DNA from: Patiriisocius marinistellae
Lineage (GTDB): Bacteria > Bacteroidota > Bacteroidia > Flavobacteriales > Flavobacteriaceae
Direction: 5' to 3'
NCBI RefSeq assembly: GCF_009014635.1
Contig: NZ_BKCF01000005.1
Span: 186,001-250,000, forward strand
DNA: 64,000 nucleotides
Shown here piece by piece: positions 17,104-26,069 of the stretch. Positions within the stretch are counted from its first letter, which is position 1. Each line of letters starts with the position of its first letter. Made by a program: the position numbers and the translations under genes. The notes beneath the pieces are model-generated. The model searched no databases, had not been told where the DNA came from, and saw nothing but the letters and a program-made list of their open reading frames with translations.

Positions 17104-18807
17104 TTATCTAGCGATTATAAACTTTTTAGTAGTGGTTGTTGTTCCGTTTGAAATTTTAACGAAATATGTTCCTGTTACTAATTGTGAAACATTTAATGCT
17201 TCATTTAACGATATATTTGACTTTATCATCATTACTTGACCAAGAATATTATATACTTCAACAGTTGATTTATCAACATTAGAAATATTTAATATTGTAT
17301 TAGCTGGGTTAGGGTAAAGCGAAACTTCTGCTGTATTTAAATTGTCAATTCCTAAAATTCCATCTGTTGAAAAACTTCTTTTTTCGCCAAAGCCATATTG
17401 TCCAAAAGATAAAAAGGCAACAACTCCATTAGGGTCATAAAGTCTAACTCTTCTACCGCCATCACCGCCTGTATCTGTAATGTTAAAGGTGTAACAACCT
17501 TCGGTCAAAACAACATCGATTAGATTTGTAGTGTTGTTTTCAAAAGGCCCACCTTCCATAACTATAGTGTCATTAATATCTTTAATGTCGTAAAAAACCT
17601 CATCTCCATTATCATCTGTTAATATTTCTAATGTTAAGTTTCCAGCTGTATTAACTTCAATATTATCAAAAGATGTGTCGCCATCATTATTTGCATTATT
17701 TTCATCGTTTACTAACGAGATGTCAACTGAATTTGTAGATTGTACAGAAAACATAATCTCATCAAGTGTTATTTCTTCTTCTTGAAAGGTGGTAATTGAA
17801 CCAGTATAAGTAAAAATTTGTGTATTACCACCATTTACTGAATACTCAATGTCTAAAGAAGTAATTGAATCTCCGCCTTCATTTCTTACAGAAATAGTAG
17901 GTGTGATTACCCCACTGTCACAGAAGTATTGATCGTCTATGTCATTTACAGTTCTTAAGCTCACATCATTTGCTAGTGGTAAGTTTGTATAAGTTGGTTT
18001 TCCACCAATTCCCGTAATTATTTCTTGGGTTGTTTCTGTCATAAATGCTACGAACTCTAATTCTGCTAAGTCAATAGCTACTCCATTATGGTCTGCAGGA
18101 ATGTTATATACAAAAGTTTCATCAACAAGATTTGTCGCACTTGTTGTGGTGATTTCCATACCCCATTGACCTAATGGCATATCTATGAGTCTGTGATTGT
18201 GGTTATAGTTATTACCTGCCCCACCGCCGGTTTGCGGTCCAGTAGTGTTATTTTGTAATACAGCAAAGTTAAGCATGTTTGTTGCTACTGGGCTATTTGA
18301 AGTGTAATATCCTTCAATATGAACTGTCATTGTTCTTGCAGCTACATCAATTTCAGCTTCTACACCCATATTTAAATATGATGGTTCTTCTAGCCATGAG
18401 GCTCCGGTTGACGCCCAAGTAGTTCTGCTTTGTGCTGTTGCTCCAGAAGGAGAACCACTTTGTTGAATTCCAGGAAATGCATGGCGGTTAATAGTTCCAG
18501 CAGGATATCCAGCAAGCTGAGATTGATCAGCAATTAATTGTCCAAAAGGAGTTCTAAAATCTGGTTGGCCAGTACTTGGAATAGCAAATCCACCTGCGTG
18601 AATATTGATTAAAAAGATATTATCTGGATCAGTCGCTTTAAACGCATTTGCTCTTGCATGTCCATCAGGGCAAAATTGACATTTAATCCCTGTGAACTCT
18701 TCTAATATCACATTTTTATTTTCAGGAGAGGTCCCTACTATGGTTTGAGCGAACATTCCAGCAGACATCAGTAGAGCTGTTCCTAAAAGGTGTAATTTTT
18801 TTGACAT
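17104..18807 (-). CDS. T9SS-exported Omp28-like protein, paralogue 1
   Basis: The 567-residue product has a signal peptide (to about residue 21, MFAQ). An Omp28-like thioredoxin-fold domain follows, with the redox-like pair C43-x-x-C46 (IKCQFCPDGHARAN). Next come beta-rich sequence and a type A T9SS sorting domain (residues 497-567, LYPNPANTILNIS to KKFIIAR). It should be exported by T9SS and anchored or released at the surface. The ligand or substrate is unknown. The next gene upstream (19100-20809) is a close paralogue: the first 285 residues and the last 70 are near-identical while the middle differs. Its terminator is also duplicated. A role in surface disulfide chemistry or adhesion is only a guess. 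Confidence 0.85.
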   Translation of the reverse strand: MSKKLHLLGTALLMSAGMFAQTIVGTSPENKNVILEEFTGIKCQFCPDGHARANAFKATDPDNIFLINIHAGGFAIPSTGQPDFRTPFGQLIADQSQLAGYPAGTINRHAFPGIQQSGSPSGATAQSRTTWASTGASWLEEPSYLNMGVEAEIDVAARTMTVHIEGYYTSNSPVATNMLNFAVLQNNTTGPQTGGGAGNNYNHNHRLIDMPLGQWGMEITTTSATNLVDETFVYNIPADHNGVAIDLAELEFVAFMTETTQEIITGIGGKPTYTNLPLANDVSLRTVNDIDDQYFCDSGVITPTISVRNEGGDSITSLDIEYSVNGGNTQIFTYTGSITTFQEEEITLDEIMFSVQSTNSVDISLVNDENNANNDGDTSFDNIEVNTAGNLTLEILTDDNGDEVFYDIKDINDTIVMEGGPFENNTTNLIDVVLTEGCYTFNITDTGGDGGRRVRLYDPNGVVAFLSFGQYGFGEKRSFSTDGILGIDNLNTAEVSLYPNPANTILNISNVDKSTVEVYNILGQVMMIKSNISLNEALNVSQLVTGTYFVKISNGTTTTTKKFIIAR

Positions 18808-19047
18808 TTTATTTTTTTTTAATTAAGTAAGTAATTTATTGAAATAAATGAAAATAGGCAAATTAATTGGTGTCAAATACTTTATGTTTTTTTGATTGAA
18901 GGTCTAGTGTTTTTGTAGGCTTAAGTTTTGGTTTTTAATTTAGTATATGGTTTTTTAAAAATTTTGTTAAGCTGTCGTTCCTCCAATAAAAATTCTAAAT
19001 CAGAATAATAATTATGCATATTTCCGAAGAAAAATATTGTATAAAAA

Positions 19048-19080
19048 AAAAGCTCTCGATGATTTGTATCGAGAGCTTTT
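19048..19080 (-). terminator. Terminator after second Omp28-like gene
   Basis: AAAAGCTCTCGAT pairs with ATCGAGAGCTTTT, with an A-rich tract at 19043-19050 that gives a U-run in the reverse-strand transcript. It aligns base for base with the terminator at 17048-17080. An exact iterated-motif copy (19020-19029) follows in sense orientation. Confidence 0.92.
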
Positions 19081-19099
19081 AAGATTAAAAAGAAAATAA

Positions 19100-20809
19100 T
19101 TATCTAGCGATGATAAATTTCTTAGTTGTAATAGTTGTCCCGTTTGAAATTTTAACTAAATAAGTTCCAGTTACTAATTGAGATACATTTAATGCTTCAT
19201 TTAATGATATATTTGACTTAGTCATCATTACTTGGCCAAGAATATTATAAATTTCAATAGTTGAATTATCAGCATTTGAAATGTTCAATTGTGTATTAGC
19301 AGGGTTAGGGTAGATAGTAATATTGCTTATATTGTTGTCACCAAGTCCTAATACTCCGTCAGCATTAAAATTTCTAGAATTTGTAGAAGTAAAATTTCCA
19401 TCAAGATCTGCTAAGATGACACCGTTGAGGTCTTCAAGAAGAGCTCTACCACCTGGTACACCATCACCATAGCTATCTCTAAGTTCTAATTTAAAACAAT
19501 CTTCTGTATCAAGTGCAATATTGAAAGTAACTGTACTGTTATTGTTTGCGGAAGTTAATGCTCCACTTTCAACAATATCTCCAGTAGAATTATAAATTCT
19601 GAAAGAAATTTCATTTGCATACTGGTCTGCTGTAATAGAAAGTGTTGAATTACCAGTTCCTAAAGCAGGTGCTGAAAATTCTGCTGTTAATTCATTGTTT
19701 GAATTATCATCATCATTTGCTATAGTAAATACAATTGTATTGTCTTCTGAAATAGTATATGCTGCCTCATCAATTTCGATAGTTTCGTATTGGAATGAAG
19801 TTAGATTCCCTGTGTATGTGTAAGTTTCTTGAGGGCCGCCATTAATTGTATAGTTAATATCTAAAGAGGTAATCGTAGTTGCACCTAGATTACGAATTTC
19901 GATAGTTGGAGTAATATCATTAGCATCACATGGAGCATCAATTTCCTCTACATTTAATAAGCTTACATCATTAGCAATAGCTACGTTTGTATATGTTGGA
20001 ACTCCACCAATACCAGTGATTATTTCTTGATTAGTTTCTGTCATAAATGCAACAAATTCTAATTCAGTAATGTCTATGGCAACTCCATTATTGTCAGCTG
20101 GTATCGTGTAAGTAAATGTTTCATCTACAAAAGAATTTGCAGTAGTTGTTGTGATTTCCATACCCCATTGACCAAGTGGCATATCAATTAGTCTGTGGTT
20201 ATGATTGTAGTTATTTCCTGCTCCACCACCTGTTTGTGGTCCTGTGGTGTTATTTTGTACAACTGCAAAATTAAGTTTATTTGTGCTTTCAGGACTGTCA
20301 CCAGTGTAGTATCCTTCAATATGAACCGTCATAATATTTGTTGCCATATCGATTTCTGCTTCAACACCCATGTTTAAATATGATGGTTCGTTTAGCCAAG
20401 ATGCTCCTGTTGTAGCCCAAGTTCCTCTTCCTTGAGCAGTTGCCCCAGCAGGTGAACCGTTTTGTTGTTGTCCTGGAAATGCATGGCGATTTATAGTTCC
20501 TGCTGGATACCCAGCAAGTTGAGATTGACTGGCAATTGCTTCGCCAAAAGGAGTTCTAAAGTCTGGTTGACCAGCACTTGGAATTGCAAATGAACCTGCA
20601 TGAATATTGATTAAGAAAATATTATCTGGGTCTGTGGCTTTAAAAGCATTAGCTCTTGCATGCCCATCTGGACAAAATGTACATTTAATCCCTGTGAATT
20701 CTTCAAGAATCACATTTTTGTTTTCTGGAGCTGTTCCAACTATAGTTTGTGCAAACATTCCAGCAGACATTAATAAAGCTGTCCCTAAAAGGTGTAATTT
20801 TTTTGACAT
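19100..20809 (-). CDS. T9SS-exported Omp28-like protein, paralogue 2
   Basis: The 569-residue product has the same plan as its downstream neighbour: signal peptide, Omp28-like domain with C43-x-x-C46 (IKCTFCPDGHARAN), beta-rich middle and type A sorting domain (about residues 499-569, IYPNPANTQLNIS to KKFIIAR). The middle part (about 285-480) has diverged and includes a Gly/Asp loop (LRDSYGDGVPGGRALLEDLN) that looks calcium-binding-like. The tandem pair, each with its own terminator, is best explained by an old duplication: protein similarity at the ends is very high while synonymous sites have drifted. The 248-base gap upstream shows no clear -7 element. Confidence 0.85.
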   Translation of the reverse strand: MSKKLHLLGTALLMSAGMFAQTIVGTAPENKNVILEEFTGIKCTFCPDGHARANAFKATDPDNIFLINIHAGSFAIPSAGQPDFRTPFGEAIASQSQLAGYPAGTINRHAFPGQQQNGSPAGATAQGRGTWATTGASWLNEPSYLNMGVEAEIDMATNIMTVHIEGYYTGDSPESTNKLNFAVVQNNTTGPQTGGGAGNNYNHNHRLIDMPLGQWGMEITTTTANSFVDETFTYTIPADNNGVAIDITELEFVAFMTETNQEIITGIGGVPTYTNVAIANDVSLLNVEEIDAPCDANDITPTIEIRNLGATTITSLDINYTINGGPQETYTYTGNLTSFQYETIEIDEAAYTISEDNTIVFTIANDDDNSNNELTAEFSAPALGTGNSTLSITADQYANEISFRIYNSTGDIVESGALTSANNNSTVTFNIALDTEDCFKLELRDSYGDGVPGGRALLEDLNGVILADLDGNFTSTNSRNFNADGVLGLGDNNISNITIYPNPANTQLNISNADNSTIEIYNILGQVMMTKSNISLNEALNVSQLVTGTYLVKISNGTTITTKKFIIAR

Positions 20810-21004
20810 TGTATAATAGTTTTAAGTTAAATGAGTTACGAATATATGTAAATATCATTTTATTTAAGGATTTTTTAACACTAAAATCATAAGAAAAATC
20901 AATAGATAATCCTAGCTATTTAGTGGGTTAAGGCGTTAATTGTGAGTTTGATAGCGTTTTGCTGTAGAAGTTGTGTTATTCAAAAATAAGCGTGTAGTTT
21001 TTAA

Positions 21005-21012
21005 TAGATTTG
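21005..21012 (+). promoter_or_regulatory. Candidate -7 promoter element for small T9SS substrate gene
   Basis: TAGATTTG matches TAnnTTTG 45 bases before the ATG at 21057. Confidence 0.35.
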
Positions 21013-21056
21013 TCATATATTTACAAACTACTTAATTAATATAAAAAATAAAAGTT

Positions 21057-21776
21057 ATGAAATTTAAACTACTGCTTTTTGGATTATTTGTTACATCTAT
21101 ATCTGTAAACGCTCAATTTACAGTTGCTGATGAGAATGGAAATCCTATTAATGATGGTGATGTTATTGCTGTGAACTCTAACGATCCATCAGTTGCAACA
21201 AAAGATTTTTTTGTTACTAATACAAGCACCGAAACTATATTTTCAACAGTTCAATATGTTTCGACAGATACACCAGCACCGTTTCAGTTATGTTATGGAG
21301 GAACGTGTTTTGACAATATTATAGTTGGTAATTCTTATCCTCCAGTAACTTCACCCCAAGTAATTGAAGCGGGTGCTACTACAGGACCAGGAAACCATTT
21401 TTTGTATACAGGTCAAGAAGTAACTTCGCCTGTAAACCATGTTTTTAGATTTTATCAAGTTGACGCAAGTGGTAATGAAACTGGTGAGGATATAACGATC
21501 ACATACTTATATGACCCAAGCCTAGGAATAGGTGATAACCAGGTTTCTCTTTTTTCTCTGTCATCGACAATCGTAAATGATGAGTTGATTATAAATTCGA
21601 GAGAAAATTTGGACATTACTATTTATGACATGCGTGGGCGTGTAATTAAAAAGAAATCGAAATTAAAAAAGGGAACTAAGAGAATGTCAGTTGGTAATTT
21701 AGTGCCTCAACTATATATTGTTAAAGTTACCAATGAAAATGGACTTTCTCAAACTATACGTTTTGTAAAGCAATAA
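21057..21776 (+). CDS. Small secreted protein with T9SS type A sorting domain
   Basis: The 239-residue product has a signal peptide (MKFKLLLFGLFVTSISVNAQ). A domain of about 140 residues follows, with two nearby cysteines (QLCYGGTCFDN) and a beta-sandwich look. The T9SS type A C-terminal domain starts around residue 165 (FSLSSTIVNDELIINSREN, DITIYDMRGRVIKKKSK, LYIVKVTNENG, TIRFVKQ). The domain DENGNPINDGDVI at the mature N-terminus resembles short immunoglobulin-like secreted proteins of flavobacteria. No enzymatic motif is visible. It lies divergent from the Omp28-like pair and has its own terminator at 21801. Confidence 0.8.
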   Translation: MKFKLLLFGLFVTSISVNAQFTVADENGNPINDGDVIAVNSNDPSVATKDFFVTNTSTETIFSTVQYVSTDTPAPFQLCYGGTCFDNIIVGNSYPPVTSPQVIEAGATTGPGNHFLYTGQEVTSPVNHVFRFYQVDASGNETGEDITITYLYDPSLGIGDNQVSLFSLSSTIVNDELIINSRENLDITIYDMRGRVIKKKSKLKKGTKRMSVGNLVPQLYIVKVTNENGLSQTIRFVKQ

Positions 21777-21800
21777 ATCTTTATAAAAGATTTTAGAATT

Positions 21801-21833
21801 AACCCGTCACAGAAATGTTGCGGGTTTTTTTTT
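21801..21833 (+). terminator. Terminator after small T9SS substrate gene
   Basis: AACCCG (21801-21806) pairs with CGGGTT (21821-21826), followed by a run of nine or more T. It lies 24 bases beyond the stop. Confidence 0.85.
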
Positions 21834-22043
21834 ATATAATAAAACGATCTAATTATTTATTCGTTAAATAGTTTGAAAATTAGAATTAATCTTATGCTTA
21901 ATTATGTTTTATTAATATAGCCTTCAAATTGTTTAAATGTAGCTTGTGATATAATATGATAATACTAATGAATACTAAATTAAGAGGTTTGATTTCAATA
22001 AAATTAATATTGAATACAAAATGATTTTATTATTTACAAATAG

Positions 22044-22109
22044 TATAACCTAGATGTCAATAACTGACCTAATGAAGTCAATTGGCTAGGTTATAATGAG
22101 GTTATAACC
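22044..22109. repeat. Inverted repeat TATAACCTAG/CTAGGTTATA plus GGTTATAACC palindrome
   Basis: TATAACCTAG (22044-22053) is the exact inverse of CTAGGTTATA (22086-22095), with a 32-base spacer. A second palindrome GGTTATAACC follows at 22100-22109, so the GGTTATA unit appears repeatedly in 66 bases. No coding sequence overlaps it. Function is unknown. Confidence 0.6.
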
Positions 22110-22179
22110 ATTCTTGATATTAAATAATGGATTTATATGAGCATTATTATTTTGATTGGTCTCGTTAGGGTAACAAATT

Positions 22180-22208
22180 AAAAAGGCATCACTTAGTGAT
22201 GCCTTTTT
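22180..22208. terminator. Terminator after DUF6029 gene
   Basis: AAAAAGGCATCAC pairs with GTGATGCCTTTTT around a 3-base TTA loop, a 13-bp perfect stem. It lies 20 bases past the stop of the leftward DUF6029 gene. Confidence 0.93.
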
Positions 22209-22227
22209 AATGTTATATAATATAATT

Positions 22228-23898
22228 TTAAAAAGAAATATTTAGACTAGCGCTAAGGCCATTGCTTTCAGGGACAACTCTACAAACTCCTCCTACACAA
22301 ATGAGTCCTCCACGTTGACGACCGTAATTCATAGATAATCTAGTGCGGCCTTCAGTGTAACTACCTCCCACACTATAATAATGAATTTGTGATTCTTCGC
22401 CATCATAGCCTAATTCTCTGTAATTCCAATTATCGTACACATACATAGAAAACCTAGAGCTAAAGTTATATTCAACTACTGCTGCCATCCAATTCTCTCT
22501 ATCTTGTTCAGTCCATAAATGTTGTACAACACCACGTATTGATTGCGAATTTTTTAATTTATATGTCCCTTCAATAACCGCGATTTGTGCTTGAATTTCT
22601 CCTTGTGTGCCAACAAATCCACCTTGAGAAATAGCTTTGTCAATATATACATTTTGATAAGTACCAACAGAGCTAAACTTAGGCGTCCATTTCTTTTTTA
22701 TTTCAAAATTGAAATCACGGTAAAATCTACTTCCAGATCCAATAAACTTAGCTTCATAAAATCTATTCTCAACATTGTATTCTGCATCTAGACCTCCCCA
22801 ATAAGAAAAGTTTGCTGCTATTTTTGTTCCATACTTTCCTCCTAAAGTACTTCCTTTCTTTATTGTGTAAAAAACATCTACTTGAGCACCTACTTCACCA
22901 GCACGTTGTTCTGCTTGTTCAATTACAAGCCCTGGTTGCGCATTGTAAACATATAAATTAGTCAATAAATAATCTTGTGTTTTTGATAGAGCAGGAATAT
23001 AATTTACTACTTGATCATTAAATTGATTTCCTGCAGCTTGTCTGTCTGCATAAAAATTGAAGTTTTCTAATCTTCTAAAGGTACCATTGATTCCAAGTCC
23101 TTTTTGAGCATATCCAAGGTTTACCTGCATTGCAGTACCATCGTACAATTTTTCTGAAACTAATTCACCTTCAAAAAACAGAGCGTCTTTAGACTTAGTA
23201 TCTACTTCAAGACCACCATAAACAGATCCTGCAACAAAATCAAGTCTTGCTCCAGCTATGCTTACATTACTAGGTAAAAAAGTTTGTGTACCTTGGTTTT
23301 GATATCTATTTACATAACTAGCACCAAACCTTAAATCAACAGCTTCAATTCCAAAAGCCGTACTTAAATCAACATTAGCATCCAACCCTTGGATTGTGGC
23401 TTCTGAAACTTCAAAACCTATACGTTGTTGGCCATATAGTGCAGTGAAATCTGAATATTCATTTATAGCATATTTAACACGAGCACCACGAATGCTATTG
23501 TTAATCCCTAACTGTCTGTCTTCCCATGATCGAAGTGCAAGACCACTTCCAAACTGCTCATAAAAATATCCTCCAGTGACATCTAGTTTGTCAGCTTTAT
23601 AATTTAAATAATATGTACCAATTCCGTTTCCATTTTCATAGACTGGAGAGTATCCTAATAGTGCATCTGGTAGATAAGCTTCATATTGTATTCCAGCGGT
23701 AAATTTTCCAAGAGAATAATTAAGTTGGAAATAATTGTTAGCTCTTAAATTGTCTTCTGGAGCTACAAAGTTAATTCCGTCATCATCTAGGAGCCATTGT
23801 GCATTTGATTCAAAGCCTCCAAAAAAATACCCACCTTCTTGGGCAAATGAAGAAAATATTGTGCAGATTAGTGCGGCGGTTAGGAGTAATTTTTTCAT
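22228..23898 (-). CDS. DUF6029-type outer-membrane protein
   Basis: The 556-residue product has a signal peptide (MKKLLLTAALICTIFSSFAQ) and long alternating hydrophobic/polar strands through the whole chain. It ends in SASLNISF with the terminal Phe of a beta barrel. I associate the opening EGGYFFGGFESNAQW and the YYEQFGSGLALRSWEDRQLG block with DUF6029, a Bacteroidetes family of unknown function. A cysteine pair (LICVGGVCRV) sits in the last loop. It follows the TlpA-like thioredoxin gene on the same strand, next to Omp28 genes, a neighbourhood that suggests a shared redox or surface role. This link is inference. Confidence 0.75.
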   Translation of the reverse strand: MKKLLLTAALICTIFSSFAQEGGYFFGGFESNAQWLLDDDGINFVAPEDNLRANNYFQLNYSLGKFTAGIQYEAYLPDALLGYSPVYENGNGIGTYYLNYKADKLDVTGGYFYEQFGSGLALRSWEDRQLGINNSIRGARVKYAINEYSDFTALYGQQRIGFEVSEATIQGLDANVDLSTAFGIEAVDLRFGASYVNRYQNQGTQTFLPSNVSIAGARLDFVAGSVYGGLEVDTKSKDALFFEGELVSEKLYDGTAMQVNLGYAQKGLGINGTFRRLENFNFYADRQAAGNQFNDQVVNYIPALSKTQDYLLTNLYVYNAQPGLVIEQAEQRAGEVGAQVDVFYTIKKGSTLGGKYGTKIAANFSYWGGLDAEYNVENRFYEAKFIGSGSRFYRDFNFEIKKKWTPKFSSVGTYQNVYIDKAISQGGFVGTQGEIQAQIAVIEGTYKLKNSQSIRGVVQHLWTEQDRENWMAAVVEYNFSSRFSMYVYDNWNYRELGYDGEESQIHYYSVGGSYTEGRTRLSMNYGRQRGGLICVGGVCRVVPESNGLSASLNISF

Positions 23899-23977
23899 TA
23901 ATATAATTGTTTGGTTGATTTTGTTTTCCTTTGTTATTCCTAGTGGTTATCTAGGGAAATGGAGGTCTGTAAAAGTT

Positions 23978-24023
23978 AAATGTTAGGTCTAAAAATAAAC
24001 ACTTATTTTCAAACCTAACATTT
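23978..24023 (-). terminator. Long two-part hairpin after TlpA-like gene
   Basis: AAATGTTAGGT (23978-23988) pairs with ACCTAACATTT (24013-24023), and inside it AAAATAA (23992-23998) pairs with TTATTTT (24003-24009). The structure lies 38 bases beyond the stop of the TlpA-like gene and before the DUF6029 start. It is likely a terminator, possibly bidirectional. Confidence 0.65.
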
Positions 24024-24061
24024 TTTGTTGTGATAACTTATTTGCTTTGCGCGTTATCTAA

Positions 24062-24547
24062 TTACTTTTTTGAATACTTTTTTACGTACTCATATAATTC
24101 ATCTTCAGCACCTGGGCTATATCCAGAATGTCTGTAAACTATCTTATTATCTTTGATAAGCACAGTAAGTGGAACAGTCGCTGCCCCCAATGCTCTCTTT
24201 AAATCATTGTTGGTGTCAAGTAAAATCTCATAATCCCAGCCTTTACCGTTAATTAATGGTTTTACTCTTTTTACAGTACGACTGTCATCGACAGATACAG
24301 CGATTAATGAAACACCAGTCTCCTCTTGCCAATCTGAATATACATCGCTAATAGCATCTAGTTCTTTAATGCAAGGAACACACCATGTAGCCCAAAGAGA
24401 AACAATAGTAATGTCGCTTTTCTCTGCAGCATTTTGAATAGTGGTTGAATCTCCATCAATAGTTTCAAGAGATACTGCAGGTAATTTTTCTTGAGAAATT
24501 CCAGCAAATGAAACAACGAGTGCTAAAGTGAATAATATTTTTTTCAT
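24062..24547 (-). CDS. TlpA-like periplasmic thioredoxin
   Basis: The 161-residue product has a signal peptide (MKKILFTLALVVSFAGISQ) and a thioredoxin fold with active site W-C56-V-P-C59, followed by the cis-proline region (ATVPLTVLIKDNKIV). It is expected to reduce or isomerise disulfides, or feed electrons, in the periplasm. The start at 24547 is chosen because it gives a clean signal peptide. An ATG 33 bases earlier would prefix it with polar residues. It sits between the DUF6029 gene and a divergent Omp28-like lipoprotein gene that also has a C-x-x-C motif. Confidence 0.88.
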   Translation of the reverse strand: MKKILFTLALVVSFAGISQEKLPAVSLETIDGDSTTIQNAAEKSDITIVSLWATWCVPCIKELDAISDVYSDWQEETGVSLIAVSVDDSRTVKRVKPLINGKGWDYEILLDTNNDLKRALGAATVPLTVLIKDNKIVYRHSGYSPGAEDELYEYVKKYSKK

Positions 24548-24715
24548 AATTGACGTTTTTGAATTTTTTAATATTAGCAATAATAGTTAAATTTATTGTA
24601 AATTTTACCATGGTTGTTTGAGAATTAAAAAACTTGTTAGCCTACTAAAACACTATGGTAGTTGAGAATACAATATTAATTTGTTATCATTGCATTAACA
24701 ATTAAAATGCCAAAC

Positions 24716-25774
24716 ATGAAAAAGATAAAAAATATATTATGGGTTGCAATAGCCGTGTTTACAATTTCTTCTTGTAGTAAATCTGAAGAAAATGTTTCAC
24801 TTACTCAAGAGACGGTGGAAATAACTGTAGAGAATTTTGTAAGGAAAGCATCTCTACGAAATCAAGAAATTCCATTTACGCTTACAAATGAAGCCGGAGA
24901 CAATATTAATGACATAGCCACATTTTATGTAAATGGAGAAGCAATAGACGGAGCTGTGTTCTCCTCTGCCGAAGTAGGAGCTTTTGAAGTCTATGCTGAG
25001 TACGAAGAAAATGGCGCGCCTGTTAGCACCACTCCTGAAACTTTTGAAGTAATTATCCCAAAAAGAAAAGTTGTTCTAGAAGATTACACAGGGACTTGGT
25101 GTGGTTTTTGTCCAAGAGTTGCTGAAGCTATAGAAAAAGCCTTAGATGAAACAGATCATCTTGCTGTAGTTGCAATACATGAAGGTGTAAATAGTGACCC
25201 AGACCCAATGGATTTTATTGACATGCCTATTTTAAGAGATGCATTTTTTGAGCCTGGAGCAGGGCTTCCTCAAGCGCGTATTGATAGAACTACCGTCTGG
25301 TCAAACCCACAGCCTATTGATGATATCGTTGCTGTTGCTGGCGAACAAACTAATGTTGCTTTATCAATTAATTCTACATTAAATGGCGATCAACTCATTA
25401 CTGAAATAAACGTAGTTTCAGAAGATGGAATTGTTGACGGAGATAAAATAGTAGTTTACCTCTTAGAAAGTGGAATTGTTTACAAGCAGACTAATTATTA
25501 TAATACTGATACTAACAGCATCTATTTTGGTAGAGGAGATCCTATTTTAGATTTTGTTCATAATGACGCATTGAGAATTTCAATGTCTCAAGTGTTAGGT
25601 GATGATGTTACCCCAACAGGGGCTTTAGAGGAATTTAGTAAAACATATAATACCACAATCCCTGCAGATTATAACACTGCAAATTTATCTATTGTAGCTA
25701 TGTTAGTTAGAGAAGATAATTCTGCCAGAAACGCACAGCATGCACATATTCAAGAGAATAAATCTTACGAATAA
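24716..25774 (+). CDS. Omp28-like lipoprotein with thioredoxin-type CxxC
   Basis: The 352-residue product begins with a signal and lipobox (TISSC), then SKSEENV. An immunoglobulin-like region of about 80 residues follows. After it comes an Omp28-type thioredoxin-fold domain with WCGFC at about residues 127-131 (DYTGTWCGFCPRVAEAIEKA). The family is outer-membrane associated. The C-x-x-C pair and the adjacent divergent TlpA-like gene point to a redox function at the envelope. An ATG three codons upstream is an equally possible start. It is a third Omp28-like gene in the block but is lipid-anchored and lacks a T9SS tail. Confidence 0.85.
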   Translation: MKKIKNILWVAIAVFTISSCSKSEENVSLTQETVEITVENFVRKASLRNQEIPFTLTNEAGDNINDIATFYVNGEAIDGAVFSSAEVGAFEVYAEYEENGAPVSTTPETFEVIIPKRKVVLEDYTGTWCGFCPRVAEAIEKALDETDHLAVVAIHEGVNSDPDPMDFIDMPILRDAFFEPGAGLPQARIDRTTVWSNPQPIDDIVAVAGEQTNVALSINSTLNGDQLITEINVVSEDGIVDGDKIVVYLLESGIVYKQTNYYNTDTNSIYFGRGDPILDFVHNDALRISMSQVLGDDVTPTGALEEFSKTYNTTIPADYNTANLSIVAMLVREDNSARNAQHAHIQENKSYE

Positions 25775-25815
25775 AGAGTACATTACATTCATGCTTTAAT
25801 ACACAACTAATGTTT

Positions 25816-25846
25816 AAAAGGCTGCCTAATATAGGTGGCCTTTTTT
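25816..25846 (+). terminator. Terminator after Omp28-like lipoprotein gene
   Basis: AAAAGGC pairs with GCCTTTT, and the inner CCTA with TAGG, followed by a T run. The iterated motif CTTCGGAAAT starts 4 bases downstream (25850-25859). Confidence 0.85.
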
Positions 25847-25986
25847 ATGCTTCGGAAATATTAAGGCTAGAAGTTTTCAAGCACTGTTTATAAGTATTTT
25901 TTTTAATAATAAAGACTTTTTACAACCTTATAAATCAAAACCTATAAGGCGTAATCCTTATAAAATTTTATCAAAATTAACCGAAT

Positions 25987-26023
25987 AAAAAAAGCCACAT
26001 CAATTAAAAATTAATGTGGCTTT
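25987..26023 (-). terminator. Terminator after pruA
   Basis: AAAGCCACAT (25991-26000) pairs with ATGTGGCTTT (26014-26023), with a poly-A tract at 25987-25993 that gives U residues in the leftward transcript. An iterated-motif copy (26058-26049) sits between the pruA stop and this stem. Confidence 0.88.
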
Positions 26024-26069
26024 AAATAAATTATTTTCAATCTTTAAAATTTCCGAAGAATTTTAAAAA

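Larger units (their letters stand above)
21777..22227. other. 451-base gene-free region with inverted repeats
   Basis: No open frame of note and no RNA gene is recognised. The stretch holds the terminator of the small T9SS gene (21801-21833), an AT-rich spacer, the inverted repeat set at 22044-22109 described separately, and the terminator of the DUF6029 gene (22180-22208). Confidence 0.6.

Noticed and set aside
17104-20809. Tandem Omp28-like pair as a transposon or assembly duplication
   Set aside because: No terminal inverted repeats or transposase are seen, and the copies differ at many synonymous and middle-region sites, so they are old paralogues.
25926-25975. Short CCTTATA/TATAAGG repeats downstream of the Omp28 lipoprotein gene
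   Set aside because: The arms are only 7 bases of AT-rich sequence and such matches are expected by chance. The true terminators on either side explain the region.
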